Source of the DNA: Monomorium pharaonis
Taxonomy: Eukaryota; Arthropoda; Insecta; Hymenoptera; Formicidae
Direction: 5' to 3'
Assembly (NCBI RefSeq): GCF_013373865.1
Contig: NC_050473.1
Location: 15,160,597 to 15,224,596, forward strand
Length of the DNA: 64,000 nucleotides
In this document: in pieces, positions 37,968 through 51,100 of the stretch
Layout: the number at the start of each line of letters is the position of its first letter
Position numbering within the stretch: the first letter of the stretch is position 1
The notes under the pieces: generated by a model
Database searches by the model: none
What the model saw: only the letters and a program-made list of their open reading frames with translations
Told to the model about the DNA's origin: nothing
Translations under genes and position numbers: made by a program

Positions 37968-40577
37968 ATGTACTCGACGAAAACACCGACTCTGCGGATT
38001 GACGAGGCCGATCTCAAGTGCAAGAACGGTTGCGGGTTTTATGGCAATGCAGAGTGGGAGGGTTACTGCAGCAAATGTCACCGGGAATACTTGCAGAAAC
38101 GACGGGCCCAGGCTGAACGTGTATCCCATGCACAGATCTCGGACGCGTAAGTTTTCTTTGTCCCATTCTTGATGAAACAAATTCTCATAATTTCTACAAA
38201 GTTATAACATTACAGAAATTCGAGATAGCTAAACATACGAAGAATTCTAAGAAAAATTATAATCTACTAATTATGATCAATTGTATTTCTTAAGAAATGT
38301 CTTTTTTGTTTAATACAGAGACAGTGTCAATCGGTCCACGAGTGCTGGAAGCCACAAGAGCTACGAGGAGAAGAAGGTACAGCAGGAGAAGAAGTACAAA
38401 TTGTTAAATATTTCATTCAGAAAACCTGCTACTAAAAGTAAATTATGTTATTTTTTTTAACCATATAAATAGTTGTCTATTGAAGAGATATACAATATAT
38501 ATATGTGTTTATGTGTCTTTAAGTTCAAGGATATCAGGAATTGTATCATGAACTGTTAAAAGATAATCCAGATCTTGACAAGGTTAAGGCAGAAAATCGA
38601 GATCTACTGTTATACATAGCTAAGACACCAGTGGAAAAGGATGTGAGAAAGTGCATACATTCATTTGTGGTAGATATACTTCAGAATAAGGATGTTAAAA
38701 GGATAGAGGAACTGTCAGAGATAACGCAAAATTTTTATCATGTATTTGGAAAGCGTCTGGAAAACAGTACTAAATATGCAGGTTTTGATCTACATACATA
38801 TTCACATTTTCATTTATATTGAAGATTTAGATTTTACCCATTGCGCTATTACAGATATACCACCAGACATTAAGGAGAAGTTGTTAGACTATGTTGAAAG
38901 ATATGCGATGACTTTATTGTACAGAATCCTCTTCTGTCCTCCATTCACAACAGATGAAGAGAAAGATTTGGCCATACAAAAAAGGTTTGTATCGTAACTT
39001 TGAAACGGCTTCAACTGTCTGTATTTAATAACAATTATTAGTAATAATTTCTCTTTTCTTCAGGATACGGCAACTAAATTGGGTTAGTGGTAAGAATTTG
39101 GAATGTAGGATTCACGAGACAAGCTCGGAAGTTAGAGAACTTGTTTATACATCTATCACAGGTTCGTTATACTACCAATGAAATTATATAATGACTTATT
39201 AACAATTTTGCTATTTCGATGTATGAATTTCTTTTTAGATCTTTTAAATATGGATTCCGCTAAAGCACCCCAAGAGAAATTGGCATGTGTTATTCACTGT
39301 TGTAGAAATATATTCTTGTTGTTACAACAGTCCGTTGACGGACCAGCATCGGCCGACGAGTTTCTCCCGGCGCTCATATTTATCGTCCTAAAGGCTAATC
39401 CCGCACGTCTCAAGAGCAATATAAATTTTATCACGAGGTTTTGCAACGCTAGCAGATTAATGACTGGAGAAGGAGGATATTACTTCACAAATCTGGTACA
39501 GCTTGCTGAATGTATATTGGGTGTTTAGCAAATTTCTTTTGAGCTGTTTCTAGAGAGGCAAGAGATTGCTACTATTACTTTTAATAAGAAATTTGTAATA
39601 TTGTAGTGTTGCGCGGTGTCATTTATTGAAAACTTGACCGCGGAATCCCTAAACATGGCCGAGAAGGACTTTAATGCATACATGTCAGGAGAATGCGTTC
39701 CAGCTAATACGTGGGAATCAGCTCTCATGATATGCGAAGTAATATTTGTGACATATCTTTGTATTGCGAATTGATTATTCATGGATATAATTTATATAAT
39801 TTACAATGTTTAATTGTCGCAGAGTTTACACTTTATGTGTGAAGATATAACTTTATTGGATGACTTGCAAGCCAAAAATACTGACATTATAAAACAAGCG
39901 GAAGAGTTGAAGAACAAAATGATGGATTTTAAAGAAAAGATTAGAGAGGATGTGAGTAAAGTGATTGAGAGGACGCCGCTGCTAATATCTCACAGTCAGA
40001 GAGTGCCTACGAATTTAGACAGTGAAGATATTGAGAGCTATCAGCTTCCGCCGCCGATCATCCCACAGGTGAGAATAATTAGATATAATTTTTATATTTC
40101 AATTGCATTTCACGAAACGTTTTAAATTCTCCATAGGTATATCCGCATTCAATCGATAACATGAACGGCGGTGTGATGACGGATTTGTCGAGTGATTTGA
40201 TGAGAACGTCATTGGTGGAGGATTCTGTAACGCCGTCGCCAACATTCGACTTTCCATCTTTCATCGGCGATGACAGTCTAGAAATTAGCAAATGCGAGGA
40301 TGAGACTAGTCTTATCAGCTTAGATACTCAGTCCGATCTCGCATCCGGTGATACCCAGCTCTTTAAGAAACACATGACGGACAGCTTGTTAGACGAGTGT
40401 CCTACGCCCGAGACGAATCTACCACCCGTTTTGAAACCGATTAGTTCGGAAGATTATCACGGCTTCACGATTCAAGGATCGAATATACCAACAATCCCAT
40501 GCAGTACAGGCGATTCATCCATAACTCCGGCCGACTTAGATTCGGATAATTATTCTGGTTACTATCAGAATATGTAG
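37968..40577 (+). CDS. RABGEF1: Rabex-5, Rab5 guanine nucleotide exchange factor
   Basis: Nine exons: 37968-38146, 38319-38437, 38524-38781, 38855-38984, 39064-39161, 39239-39495, 39607-39738, 39823-40068 and 40137-40577, giving 619 residues. The A20-type zinc finger is C18-x3-C22-x11-C34-x2-C37 near the N terminus, which binds ubiquitin and gives E3 activity in relatives. The VPS9 exchange domain ends with DEFLPALIFIVLK (Asp near 301) and GEGGYYFTNL (Tyr near 342-343), the catalytic signature for Rab5-family GTPases on early endosomes. A coiled-coil-like helix follows (ELKNKMMDFKEKIRED). The last exon is an unusually long acidic Ser/Thr/Pro-rich tail. The acceptor of exon 4 is uncertain: 38831 also keeps the frame and would add eight residues. 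AATAAA lies at 40625-40630. Confidence 0.95.
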
Positions 40578-40624
40578 TATTAACGTGAAATATGATCCAA
40601 GGATTATTTATGCGGAAAGCATTT

Positions 40625-40630
40625 AATAAA
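40625..40630 (+). promoter_or_regulatory. Poly(A) signal AATAAA of RABGEF1
   Basis: A hexamer 48 bases after the TAG stop. On the other strand an AATAAA (about 40686-40691) could serve RABGGTA, so the two 3' ends lie within about 60 bases. Confidence 0.5.
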
Positions 40631-40973
40631 CTTCGATCGCGATTCAGTTAAGAGAAACTTTCAATATGATAGTCTTCTATTGCAATTTTATTAATTTGTT
40701 TTTCTATTTTTAGAGTTTATTGTAGACATGTAAAACAATAGGAAAAAAATGTCCTAGTAATGTTAGGGAGCTTCTATTGACTAGATTGATGAAATCCGCG
40801 AGATGACATTACAATTAAGTTGCTGTGATAAAATCATTCACTTAATATATTTGAACTTGATTTAATATTCTTGTGATAAAAATAGTAGCAACAGCAGATA
40901 ATAGATTGCATAGAAAATTACAATTATTAAATATGTTTTAATATATTGCCTATTAAGTATATTTCCCCAAGTG

Positions 40974-43482
40974 TTATTTTAAACATACGTCCACATAAGG
41001 ATTTGCGTTCTGAATTTCAGCTATATCGATTTCCTCGCATACTGAATTATCTCGTAAATCTAGTCTTTTCAAATTCTTATGCTGTTTTATTAAGCTGATT
41101 ATCTCTTTCGTGCTTGTTAACTTGTTATTTCGCAAGGAGAGAACTTCGAGATTACATAGAATAGGAAAACGTTTCAATGATGTTAAACCATTGCTGGACA
41201 GCGACAATTTTACGCATTGTTGTAACGTGGAAAGCTGATACAGAGAATTTTCCAATTGGTTCGCACCGAGATTCACTTCTTCGAAAAAGCTGAAATAGTG
41301 ATTATTGTGCAGTTTTGTTAAGTCCAATCCTGATAAGTCGATCCTTGACTGTATTTCTAGATCGCTTTCTTCCTTCCATATTTCTAGTAGTTTATACTCC
41401 ACTAAGAGTTTACTTCCTAAAATCACAGAGATAACATGAATAGAAGCATATGTATAATAAGCAAATAAAACATTTTGACATTAAAATCAAAAGACAAATT
41501 ATCCTATAATGTAAAAGATATTACTTACGCAAATCTTTGTAATAATTTTTGCGAAGACTGTCGATTTTCGACAACGCCGACAGATTATTTAATATGTCGG
41601 TATAAAACTTTTTGAAATTGATTTTCTTCATCAGTAATACACCAGTTAATAAGGCCCACTTGTTGTTTGGTTCCATTTCGGAAAGTTGGTTGTAGCTTTT
41701 CAACTGTTCATTTAATTGTTCGTCGTTGCTATTCTTTTTGTGCAAACTCGAATTATCTTTGTAAATCCATACACGTTCTAACTCCGAATACGAAAGTTGA
41801 TACAATGTCTCTTGCAATTTCACAGAAACCTCTTTGGCACGATCCAGATCTTCTAGTGAACTGCTAAACTCTGCGATTCGTAGCTTGGCAAACTTTTCGT
41901 CCGGATGTAATTGCCATTGTGCGTCGACAGTTTTATCATTTACAAGTAACGAAAGTGAAATTGGTTTAATCAATATATTATTGTCGATAACGACGACAGC
42001 CATGTCTTTCTTAATTTGAGCACGCCACAATCTACAGGTTGTCATACACTTGTCTAAAAGCCATCTTTGATAGAACCACGCGCTGGTGTCATTGGGGTCG
42101 GTAAATGTTGCATTCATGACTAGATCAAGCTCTGAAAAATATTTAATTCATTATTTCACAAAATATAAAATATGTGAGTGCATTATGAAATATATTATAA
42201 GGATCTTACCTTCTCTGTATTTATCGTCTACAATTGGTATCTCTTCGGACATAGTTCCAAACATTTTGGTCAATATTCGACTTCTGTAATGCCAAGACGA
42301 GTAATTTGAAAAGTTACTCAATATTTTTGTGGTCGAAAATTCGAATTCCTCCTCGCTAGAGATCCCAGCTTTTTGTACCACAAACTCTCTGTAATCCCAA
42401 CAGTGAACTACAAGTAAAAAGAAATGTATCTTCAAATAAGCCAATTTGTTGGAAGTGTGATATTGCTACATTGAAATATTACATGTATACATAATAACCA
42501 TGGCATACTAACAATTTCTCTCATCTATATTTAAACATCTTGCACATAGGGTCAATTCTCTCTTCCAATCTGGTTCAGGCATCCGTTCCATTACCCAACA
42601 TCTCTGATGCCACACACTGTACGACTTGGGATTCTCTCTGAGGCACTGCTCGGTCAGGTTCATTTCATTCTCAAGCAACTGGATATAATCTTCCTCACTC
42701 CTGCACTTCCATCATTAAGTTAATATCATTTGTCACATTAATTGGGTCTTGTTAATATGTCATGTGACCAGATATTTTTTTAATCCAAAACAGAAAGACT
42801 TTGTTAATCATGTGGTTTACAATCAAAATTTGATGAAATTTTTGAAGCATTTTTAGTGGGACTCTTTTTACAAAAATCAGGACATTTAACATGTATTTGA
42901 TGGAACAGCAGGGCAGGTAATGAAACAAAGATGGAACGTCTGGTCACATTATCAGTGCATTACCATTTGTTATTCTCGAAAACCTCACGCCGGATGTTCC
43001 ACAGTGTATAAACATCAGAGTTGCTCAGCAGCAAACGCCTGGTGATTTGCAACAGCTCGTCGTCCCATAACCTGTCTTTTCTCTGAAATAAATAAGCGAA
43101 ATACAAAGGCCGTGTACAAAAATGTAACAAGTACTACATAGCAATCCACATGACAAAGCGAGGTAAAACCTTTTGGAACACCACGGCGATGTCAGCTCTG
43201 TACTGTGCAACCTTGACAGCCCTTTCTCGCTTTCTTATCTCCTCCTGCTCCGCTGTCGTGCGTACCTTCACACGGCCGTGCTAAAAACATTTTTATCTTT
43301 CAAACGTGTATCAAACTGATGAGGTGTCAGTCATATTTGTATATTTAATTGCATATTTGCATTATAAAGCAGCACTTGCTCAAATTCATTTAACGCTCAA
43401 TAAATAATGTTATGGTAATATATAATATTGAATATTTCTCTATTAATAAGAGAAAATAATATAATTTGAAAAAATTTACCAT
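40974..43482 (-). CDS. RABGGTA: Rab geranylgeranyltransferase subunit alpha
   Basis: Seven coding exons: 43482-43480 (the ATG alone), 43280-43170, 43082-42964, 42700-42513, 42407-42210, 42131-41529 and 41416-40974, giving 554 residues (human 567). Five prenyltransferase-alpha repeats are visible: YTLWNIRREVF, YSVWHQRCWVM, FHCWDYREFVV, YSSWHYRSRIL and TSAWFYQRWLL. Leucine-rich repeats fill the C-terminal ~140 residues (LKLSLSSNGL, LEVLSLRNNKL, LKRLDLRDNSV). With the beta subunit and Rab escort protein the enzyme adds geranylgeranyl groups to Rab C termini. Exon 2 begins HGRVKVRTT directly after a good acceptor; the family starts MHGRVKVRTT, so the initiator codon is in a separate exon, and an ATG followed by GTAAAT at 43480-43482 fits. 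Confidence 0.95.
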
Positions 43483-44053
43483 CGCGAGAATATCTCTCTT
43501 ATCACCCGGTGAGTCACTCGGCGAATTTGCCGGAATGACGTATCATCATTGCAGACGTTGCAGACGATTGTGTCTTGACTGCAGTGCTGCCAGGTTGAAG
43601 AATATATTCCTCAAAAATTGGAGTTTGTTATGCGAGAGAGAGAAGTTCAGGAGAATTTTTAGAGATGAAAAACGTAGAGATCCACAGTATTTTTACATTA
43701 ATTTTCTATTTTATTTATATTAAAAACATTTGTAATACCTGACAACATTGTTAAAGAGAAAAGTGTTCCTCTAATTAAATAGCATGGAAGAGAACCACGA
43801 AATTGTAGACATTACCCATAGAATTCATTAGCTACGTAGTTCAGTATCCTATTTTATTGACAACAGAAGCGCTCCAAAATAAGTAAAGTCGCAGCGAATC
43901 CAGCTGAATCGCGGTCATGGACGCGTTCTCGGACTTTTCTCTCTCGGTACAATATCGTTGTTGTAAATAGACAGCTATATAATTTGATTTATGTTGTCTC
44001 TTATCTCTTTGGTTACAGTTGTTTAAATATTAATGTAAATAACAAAAGCAGCT
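43483..44053. promoter_or_regulatory. Divergent promoter region, RABGGTA / THAP gene
   Basis: 571 bases between opposite start codons, with a moderately GC-rich stretch near 43480-43580. No TATA element or other clear motif was seen. Confidence 0.45.
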
Positions 44054-45096
44054 ATGGTACGTGTGTGCGAGGTTTTCGGTTGCACTGTTCGAGATGGTCA
44101 AGGATTACGATTATTTTGTTTTCCTAAAAATCAAGAGCAACGTTTAATTTGGCTATCCTGGATCAAAATTAATCGACCTGGCTGGACACCCAAAACGAAC
44201 AGTCGTATATGCGAAGTAATCATTTGATCATCTTAATATCACCATGTGGTTTTTGTTGTGATGTTTTTATTTTTTGAATAATGAACATATTTCTATCATT
44301 TTTATCGTTTAAAAAAATTCATTTTCAGTTGCATTTTGCCGCAAATTGCTACGAGACACGAGAGGATGGCAGCAAGATATTGAAAAGAACAGCTATACCC
44401 AGTTTGCAAGAAAAGTTTGTAAAAAATATTGAAAATACAGGACATTCAAGGTCATTACCAAGAAGATTTAAAACTGCTCAAAGTAGGGTAAAGAGAGTTT
44501 CCTCATCAAAGGCAAAAAACTTTTCAGAAGCAAAGAAGCCATTTGTTTTACGTGATCACTCGTATTGCTCGACATCTGTTTCATCACAAATGTTACAGTC
44601 TCAAGTGTCTCCAATTACAAATTCTGTGGTAGATAGGAAAGTTACTAAAAAATTAAAGTTTTCAGATTTGGGTTCACAGTCCAGATCGATTAAGAAAATT
44701 TCTTCTAGTCATTCTAACTCTGTAAATGTGTCTACGTCAACAGAAGCTACTCGATTACTATTATTAAATCCAGTTAATAGTTCTTCGTCTTTTAATGTTT
44801 CTATGTTAAATGTTGAAGAAAGTGAGATACCGTCTAGACTAACAGAAGATGTCAGCACTCAGACAACCATTGATATATGTAATAATGTTTCTCTTCCTAG
44901 TGATAAGTCTGTAGCAGTTATTACAGCATTAAAGAAAGAAATAGCTGAGCTACAGAGGATAAATAAAATTATGGAAGAAGAGTGCAATAAGGTCAAAAAA
45001 AGTACAGAGAAAGTTTATAAATTGTATTTTGCTACTAAACGTAAGTATTTGGCTCACAAAAGAAAAATGGAATATCAGAAAAAGAAAGAAAAATAA
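44054..45096 (+). CDS. THAP domain-containing protein
   Basis: Two exons, 44054-44215 and 44329-45096, giving 309 residues. The THAP C2CH zinc-binding domain is at the N terminus: C5-x4-C10, then C53-x2-H56 split by the intron. The conserved Trp and Pro lie in SWIKINRPGW and the AVPTL-like box is TAIPSL (about 75-80). Such domains bind DNA and derive from P-element-type transposases; many are cell-cycle or transcription regulators. The middle is Ser/Thr-rich and without recognisable fold. A heptad-like coiled coil (ALKKEIAELQRINKIMEEEC...) and a Lys-rich end close the protein. The exact orthologue cannot be named. It contains no transposase catalytic domain, so it is a domesticated host gene, not an intact transposon. 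Confidence 0.9.
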
Positions 45097-46343
45097 GATG
45101 TGCGCTATTTTCTTTGTAAGAAACCTGGTAAAAATTTTTTAATGTAAAGATATGTAAGGTAACTGTTTTGATTACTGCTAATGTCCCAATTACACTTGTC
45201 AATTATAGTATTAGAATAATAAAATAATAGAATAGTAAAATAAATTGAATAATGAGAAATATGAGAGCATTATGTATTAAAAATGTTTTAATGTTGAACT
45301 AAAACTATTATATAAACATAAGTATGTGATTGTAAGTAAAAGGGAAGCAAAATTTAATATGTGGCAATAATTAACATGGCAGTATTTAGGACATTGATCA
45401 GCGGGACTGATAGTAATAGGTTCATACTTTATATTTTTATTTCTTTTATTATATTTATTAAATAATAGTTTTTGAGCTTGTGGTTTCATTTTGTGTATAT
45501 GAAAGTTCTTAAATGAATAATGGTGAATACATATATTTAAATATATATTTTAGAAAGCTATTAAATAAGCATATCAACTATTACTGTGTGCTTAAAGTGT
45601 AATTGAGACAGTTATTCTAGGACATATTTTACATATAATGTATATTATCTGAAAAAATTTATATCAGGAAGCTGCATTTACGACAAATGCAAGCTTTAAG
45701 TACAAAATAAAGAATTGAAATAGAGTTTAGATGTTATAAAAAGAGATGTTAAATTAGAAATATATGAAATATATGTCAATTTTACTTATTATTTTAATTT
45801 CAAGGATTTTTTTTTAATACAATTTATATATTCTTCTAAAACGCAATTATTTTTTGTTTCAACTGACGTTAGAAATAAAAATTTATTAAGATTAATAGTA
45901 AGAAATAAATGTTGAGTTGTTAATATTGTGCATTGTTAGTAATAAATATCTAAATTTAAAAAATCTCAGGTCTCTCTATTCTCTCATACTCTGGCACAAC
46001 ATATTTCTATCTTTGTTTTCTTAAATTTATAAACAATCGCTTCGTAGAACCCATCTTATTCTCTAGTTGTTCAAAATTAGCATGAAGCAGAAAGCATTAC
46101 CTTTATTACTTTGGTCTTATGTTCATTGATTTATTTGTAACAAAAAATTCATGGATTAGATTGATCTATCGAAATTTTTGAATGTATTCTTTATGGGAAA
46201 AAAAGGATAGAAAGAGAAAAACACAAATGCAGAAGGTGATAAAAATCGCGCGATTTTTGGTACAAAGATGCGACCTTCGATACGCACGTGACATCGATCA
46301 GCTGACAGGCCTGCATCGGTGCATCTTTGTTCATCATTTAAAG
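45097..46343. other. Gap between THAP gene and ISCA1
   Basis: The THAP 3' UTR has an AATAAA at 45218-45223. The rest is very AT-rich with no coding signal. A short GC-richer stretch at 46240-46340 is the likely ISCA1 5' UTR. Confidence 0.55.
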
Positions 46344-47229
46344 ATGGCGTCTAACAGAGTGGCGTCTGCCACGATCCGAGCTGTGAAAGGAAGGAAAATT
46401 ATTCCGACTCGCGCTGCACTCACTCTGGTTAGCATATTATGAATTACCCTTGCATTATCGCGTCTTTTTCTTCATTGCGAATGTAACCGCTCGTTTGATT
46501 TCGCTCTAACACTCGCGTTACAACGCGTCCGCGTGTATGAAACTGAGATGAATGAATTTGGAGAGAAATAATCAATGCCTACTAACGAATTCGCTCGGCA
46601 ATCATTATTACATTTAATTGAAATTGGATTTTGCAACGCATTTTAGTTATTGTTTATTACGTAATTGTTTGTGCTCCACTATTTCGCAACATTGCGACAT
46701 ACTGAATTTTAACCTCATTTTCAAGGATACATTTTCATGTGTCATGTAAATACTGATGTGACGTTTTACATTTTAGACACCCAACGCTGTCAAGAAGATT
46801 AAGGATATTTTGAAAGATAAGAGCGAATATGTGAGTATATGTATAATCGATTTGCATAATTAATCTGAATTATATAACAGGAATTGAGAAACTTATTTTT
46901 AATAATTAGGGCACACAAGTATTTATGTTTTTAAGCAAGAGTATTGGACTTATATTCTTATATTTGATTTACAGATTGGTCTTAAAGTTGGAGTACGGCA
47001 ACGTGGATGCAATGGTTTGAGTTATACCCTGGACTATGCAAAAGAGAAATCCAAGCTGGACGAGGAGGTGGTTCAGGATGGTGTTCGCATATTTATTGAT
47101 CGGAAGGCGCAGCTGTCTCTGCTTGGAACAGAGATGGATTACACTGAAAACAAATTAAGCTCCGAATTTATATTTAATAATCCAAATATTAAAGGGACAT
47201 GTGGATGTGGAGAAAGTTTTTCAGTGTAG
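46344..47229 (+). CDS. ISCA1: Iron-sulfur cluster assembly 1 homologue, mitochondrial
   Basis: Three exons, 46344-46427, 46777-46830 and 46975-47229, giving 130 residues (human 129). An A-type scaffold protein with the three conserved cluster-binding cysteines: C58 in RGCNGLSY and C122 and C124 in KGTCGCGE near the C terminus. With ISCA2 and IBA57 it forms mitochondrial [4Fe-4S] clusters for aconitase, lipoate synthase and complex I. The N terminus MASNRVASATIRAVKGRK is Arg/Lys-rich without acids, fitting a mitochondrial presequence. The start context is AAGATGGCG. The gene lies about 18 kb downstream of IBA57 on the same strand. Confidence 0.96.
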
Positions 47230-48146
47230 CTAAAATTTAACGTGACATATTACACCATAGTATATGTGTGATATGTGATTACATGTAATCTCTAGATAGA
47301 TAAATTTAGAATCTTTAAAATGCCTTGTGATATATGACAGCGTACTTCTGTCTTTTCTGATCAATCAAAGGACTGAGTTTACTATATGGATAAATGTAAC
47401 AATGGTCATGATTTAACTTATTTTTCTGCGAGCTTTATACATACCTTATCATCTACTGTTACATGTATGTCTTATTACATACATTACTTATTACATACAT
47501 AGACTTTGTTTATTAAGTGTTTGCTATATGGTAATTAAAGTTTTATTTAACCTCTGTATTTTTTTTCTTTATTAAGTAATATTGAAAGCATGTTAATATA
47601 ATTTTAAAAGTACAATTAATGTATACATAGAATATATATATATATATACAGAAAGTAAGAGAGAGGAAGGGAGGGAGGGAGGGAGAGAGAATATGGTTTC
47701 AAGAAATTTAGCGTTTGTATAAATTTTTAATTATTTTTCTTATAATCAACTAAATGCATGTAATGAAAATTCATTTATGTTTGAACACAAAAAAGGAATA
47801 TAGATTTCGACATAATAAAGGAGGATAAAAAGCATATTTTCTGCTCCTATTTTTACAAATATTTTCACGATCTCTTAAGATTATTAAAAATTATAGCCAA
47901 TTCTTAAGAATACTTATAAAACAAAGATATGAAATAAAGACTTTTTTTTAGTGATACTGCGTTATAAAATTATTACAAATACGTCAGAGGCTTCGTGGTA
48001 TTTTTTGGAATATTAAAAGTTGCTCAATTTGTCTGACCGCTTTTTGATTTCTTTCAGCATGATTCGTCGATTTTTGCGCAAACCACATCATGCGTCACCA
48101 ATGTAGTTTACATTTTTCTTAACTCTTTGAGTATTTGAATCAAAGA

Positions 48147-48186
48147 GATTCGATTCAATTCGATTCAATTTGATTCGATTTGATCT
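48147..48186. repeat. Degenerate GATTCGATTCAATTC tandem tract
   Basis: About four imperfect copies of a GATTCGATTCAA-like unit. Related words (ATTCGATTC, GAATCGAATT) occur at 26060-26130. Function unknown. Confidence 0.6.
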
Positions 48187-51100
48187 CATAAACTGCTTAG
48201 TTCACACACCTGCTCGGGACGTTTCGGTTAGTGCGTGTGCGTGCAACAATCCAAAAGATTCATCACTTCGGAAATACAGACGAGTCGTGTCTTATAAGGA
48301 TACGAGCAATTTTTAACATTTACAAAAAGCGCGATATGCTATTTCTCGGTAAGAGACGTGCCAGGGTGGAGAGAGCATGATGCGTGGCCAATTGTTAATT
48401 GACGCGTTAACCAAATTCCATGCAAGGAAATTCTGGCGATGCCAGACGCGAGGCGGATCCGACGCCCGCCTACGCGTACACATTTAAATTCGGTTTTATT
48501 TCTTTTTTCATTTTTTTTTTTTATGACGCCAGCTCATTCCGGGTGTGGGAACATTCGGATCATCTTGCCGTGACCGTGAGATCAGTTGTCCTTTTCTTTC
48601 CCCTTCTCCTCTCGTCTTTGTCAAGTCCCTAATGCGTAGCATTTACGACGATACAACTTGCGAAATCGTGATTTTCACGATGATAATGTTATTATCGCGA
48701 TCGGCATATGTACCTCACCGCGGCCCTCGTTGATTCGAAAATCTCTCGATGGATTTATTGAAATTTATCTGACACCTCTCTCGCATAGATAAGTAATCCT
48801 ATACACACCGTGGAATTAATTAGATAGCCATCTCCGCACTTTCTTTTATATACTTACATTCTTTCGACAGCTTAGGGCGTCTATATATTCCGAAGTTGAA
48901 CGAAAAGTTAAGTCTCTCCGCTAAAAAGAAAGTCTACTATAATTAAATATAACCACATGTATGTTATTATATAAAAAGGCATATAATATGTATATTTTTG
49001 TATATATAAAAAATAATGATTGAAAAATAATGAAAGGGATTATTTTTTTAAATAAAAAATAGTTTTTGAGAAAATACAAAGAAAAAGCTAAACTGTATAA
49101 TGTGATCGCAATTTTACTTTATACAAAGAAAAATAATGTGATAGTGTAATTTTACTAATTATTTTTCAATCATTCTTATTTTTTTTATATACGTAGAGAT
49201 TATGTAATCTTTAGACTAAATTTTTTCGTTTTTAATTGTATGTGCTGTATGTTAACGCTAAAAAATTTGGAAGAATCCGAAATATATATACATACGTATA
49301 TAAATTATATTTATATATGTAAAGACACAATAAATAAAATTATGAACAGAATTCTATTCTGAGATCTGATGACAAATTATATAGAGTCAAGATATATGTT
49401 ATTATCGCGTGAGAGACTGTGCAATTTACATATAATTCCGGGTATTTTCCTAGTATCAATTGCGTGACGTAAAACCCATGCAGCAATCGGTAAAACTGAC
49501 TCGTCACTTCTGGACTCGTCATAGATGAAGTTACATGAATCAGTTGACCCGATCACCGTGTTTCACGCGGTATAAGCGTCGATCGATGTCGTAATTATTT
49601 TTGTCTTTTTTCCTCTCGCGTTATTATCGGGATTGTTATTCCGGATTATTACACATCGGGATCGCTACCCGGCACACTCGCGGAATGCAAAATAGCGCGC
49701 GTTGCGTCGATACCGAGATGAGATCTCAGTCGAGATGCGCAACGCTTTCCGGAAATAGGAGATGCGCGCGACTATACGAATAGAACAGTAATCGTGTAAT
49801 CAGACGTGACAGGCGTGTGCCGTTTGGCGCGATATTCGTCACCGAACGGACTTTTCCCTAATCTTAATGGTAATGTCGACATATAGAAATAATCTTCGTG
49901 TTGATTGATGAAAAAAGAAAGCGCTTTTTGATAAAGTGCGCTCCAGGAATTTGCATAGTTAATAAGGTTCCGCACATCGGTGTCAGTATAGGTGTGAGAC
50001 TTATTTAAATTATTATTATATTATCCTCACACATTATTATCATTACGATTTCTGACTTTTGGCAGCGCTTGAAACATTTAGAAGATCCGCGTCGCGTTTG
50101 ATTATAGTTTAATAACAGCTGTTACATAATTTTTATTTCTCTCTTCTTTTTCAGGACGAGAAGTTCCGTTCGCACAGAAAGAATGTTCTCTTACAGAACT
50201 TACCTTCAAAATCATGACAGTCGCGAGGCAACGTAGACTTCGAAGAGTTTTACTGTAAACTTTCAGTAAACTTTTACCAAACTATTCTATAATGTAAAAT
50301 TGCTTGGTTAAATTTTACTCGAAATTGTAGCAAAACTCTCCAAAGTCCATCTCGTCTCTGTCGCGTGAGAAAAAAAAAAATGCGAGGATAAGAATTCTGA
50401 AGGAGAAAATTCTCTCTCTCCCCCGTAGAAGTCGCCGTAACGAAGTGCACGTCGTCGGCGTGCGCCCGTCTTATCCACGGCAATGAAGTCGGCAAGGCAC
50501 ATCTCGGATGGAGGAATCGATACGACGATCGATGTGCTGCCCGGCATAGGATATCGAAGGACAGCGGCGATACCGCGCCTTACCAAAATGGTAGGGGGGT
50601 ACACGGGCCGGAGATCCGGAGGATGGTATAAGAGAAGAAGGGATACGAAACCAGCGCCAGTTATATTGACTTTCTTTTAAGCGACACGCGCGTTACACAC
50701 GTACACTCTCCGCGGGAGGATACACGTTAAGTAAGTACCATGCACTCGGTCTTATTTTCGGTTTTTGAGCGCGAGCGAGGGTAGAGTGCGAGTAAATCGC
50801 GCCGCCGTCGTCGCGGCGGCTGTCGCGCGAGAGGGTACTCGAAGAGGAGCACCCGACTATACCGAAGTATACCGGTAAACGTTACGACGAGTGCAAGCTC
50901 GACAACACCTCCGGGATGCTGCGGACGTCGAGAAAACACTCATCCGGAGTGCAGCGCACCTGCGTCGCGCGTTTCAATTGTCCGCGCTTGTGAAGCGGAG
51001 ATAATACGCGGCGCGGCGAGGTTTGTCGAGATTGTACTCACATTGTACTCTGGATTCTTTAACTTTTTGCTCTGTAGCGGCGTTTGTTTACTCGATTTGC

